A stretch of 6,230 nucleotides of DNA from an uncultured Lachnospiraceae bacterium (GTDB lineage: Bacteria > Bacillota > Clostridia > Lachnospirales > Lachnospiraceae): positions 1 through 6,230 of the forward strand of contig CAJOQS010000062.1 in NCBI GenBank assembly GCA_905236925.1, given 5' to 3'. How positions within the stretch are numbered: position 1 is the stretch's first letter; each line of letters begins with the position of its first letter. The position numbers were made by a program, and so were the translations under genes. The notes beneath the pieces were generated by a model. It made no database searches, had not been told where the DNA came from, and saw nothing but the letters and a program-made list of their open reading frames with translations. Positions 5,983-6,230 of this stretch are shown here, one piece after another.

Positions 5983-5984
5983 AT
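5958..5984. repeat. Interrupted inverted repeat ATATCA-TGATAT over the plus-strand promoter
   Basis: ATATCA (5958-5963) and TGATAT (5979-5984) face each other across 15 bases, with an extended match of seven of eight positions per arm. They overlap the -35 and -10 region of the plus-strand promoter. A further ATATCA (5928-5933) lies 30 bases to the left over the minus-strand -10 box. These could be operator half-sites, but the region is AT-rich and part of the match comes from the -10 boxes. Confidence 0.35.
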
Positions 5985-6017
5985 CCTCGTAAGACGAATT
6001 ATCCGAAGGAATCAGTT

Positions 6018-6230
6018 ATGCCAAGCACATATAAAAGACACGACATCAAAACCGAAATAAAATCCCGGCTCCGCCTTTTGCCCCTGATACTCATTCTGAG
6101 TGTTATCCCGTTGATATTCAGATTATACCAGTATGATACCGGCCTTGAGGAATACGGCTTTTTTACAAGAAACGGCATTGCCCACGATTTCGCCCTTCAC
6201 GGCAAAATGGTCTCGTTCACAGCGGTATCC
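6018..6230 (+). CDS. Start of a membrane protein, possibly O-antigen ligase-like (cut by window edge)
   Basis: An open frame of 71 codons runs from an ATG at 6018 to the window end. GAAGGA (6005-6010) lies 7 bases before the ATG, and a good promoter precedes it, so this is a real gene start. The N-terminus is basic (about 1-18, MPSTYKRHDIKTEIKSRLR). A first hydrophobic helix follows at about 19-36 (LRLLPLILILSVIPLIFRLY), then an extracytoplasmic-looking loop with EEYGFFTRNGIAHDFALHGK and the start of a second hydrophobic segment (MVSFTAVS). The short helix plus aromatic loop plus a lysine before the next helix recalls O-antigen ligase or polymerase-type membrane proteins of Clostridia. This is recall of a style, not a family match. 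It is divergent from the secreted-protein gene and may share its control region. Confidence 0.7.
   Translation, partial: MPSTYKRHDIKTEIKSRLRLLPLILILSVIPLIFRLYQYDTGLEEYGFFTRNGIAHDFALHGKMVSFTAVS

Overview
The window looks like chromosomal DNA from a mid-GC member of the Clostridia, most likely a Lachnospiraceae-like gut or rumen bacterium. This rests on strong AGGAGG-type ribosome sites, sigma-A-like promoters with 17-base spacers, and the closest families recalled from memory (a fucose-isomerase-like isomerase, a DUF4867 protein and a xylulokinase). No 16S or other marker gene is present, so the taxonomy is an inference.

Layout: bases 1-659 (minus strand) hold the N-terminal part of a membrane-anchored sensor with an extracellular dCache-type domain. 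It runs off the left edge and has its own promoter at 691-719. Bases about 763-4673 form one minus-strand transcription unit: promoter (4645-4673), a 5' leader with a small hairpin, a DUF4867 cupin-like protein (3959-4579), a xylulokinase (2469-3941), a 144-base gap with two hairpins, a FucI/AraA-superfamily isomerase (828-2324), and a terminator (763-800). Bases 4792-5862 (minus) encode a secreted protein of unknown function with its own promoter and terminator. A divergent gene starts at 6018 on the plus strand and runs off the right edge; it begins like a polytopic membrane protein.

How the genes work together: the kinase is plainly xylulokinase-like, so the isomerase beside it is best read as a non-orthologous D-xylose isomerase (the XylA-II type that resembles fucose isomerase) rather than a true fucose isomerase. 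The pair would convert D-xylose to D-xylulose and then D-xylulose 5-phosphate for the pentose phosphate or phosphoketolase route. The third member, DUF4867, has no established role. It carries residues arranged like a cupin metal site and is the most interesting unknown here. No transporter, regulator or xylan hydrolase lies in the window.

The other notable structure is the 155-base divergent region 5863-6017. Two good promoters face away from each other with directly abutting -35 hexamers, surrounded by repeated ATATCA/TGATAT elements. No rRNA, tRNA, CRISPR array, insertion sequence or phage feature was seen.
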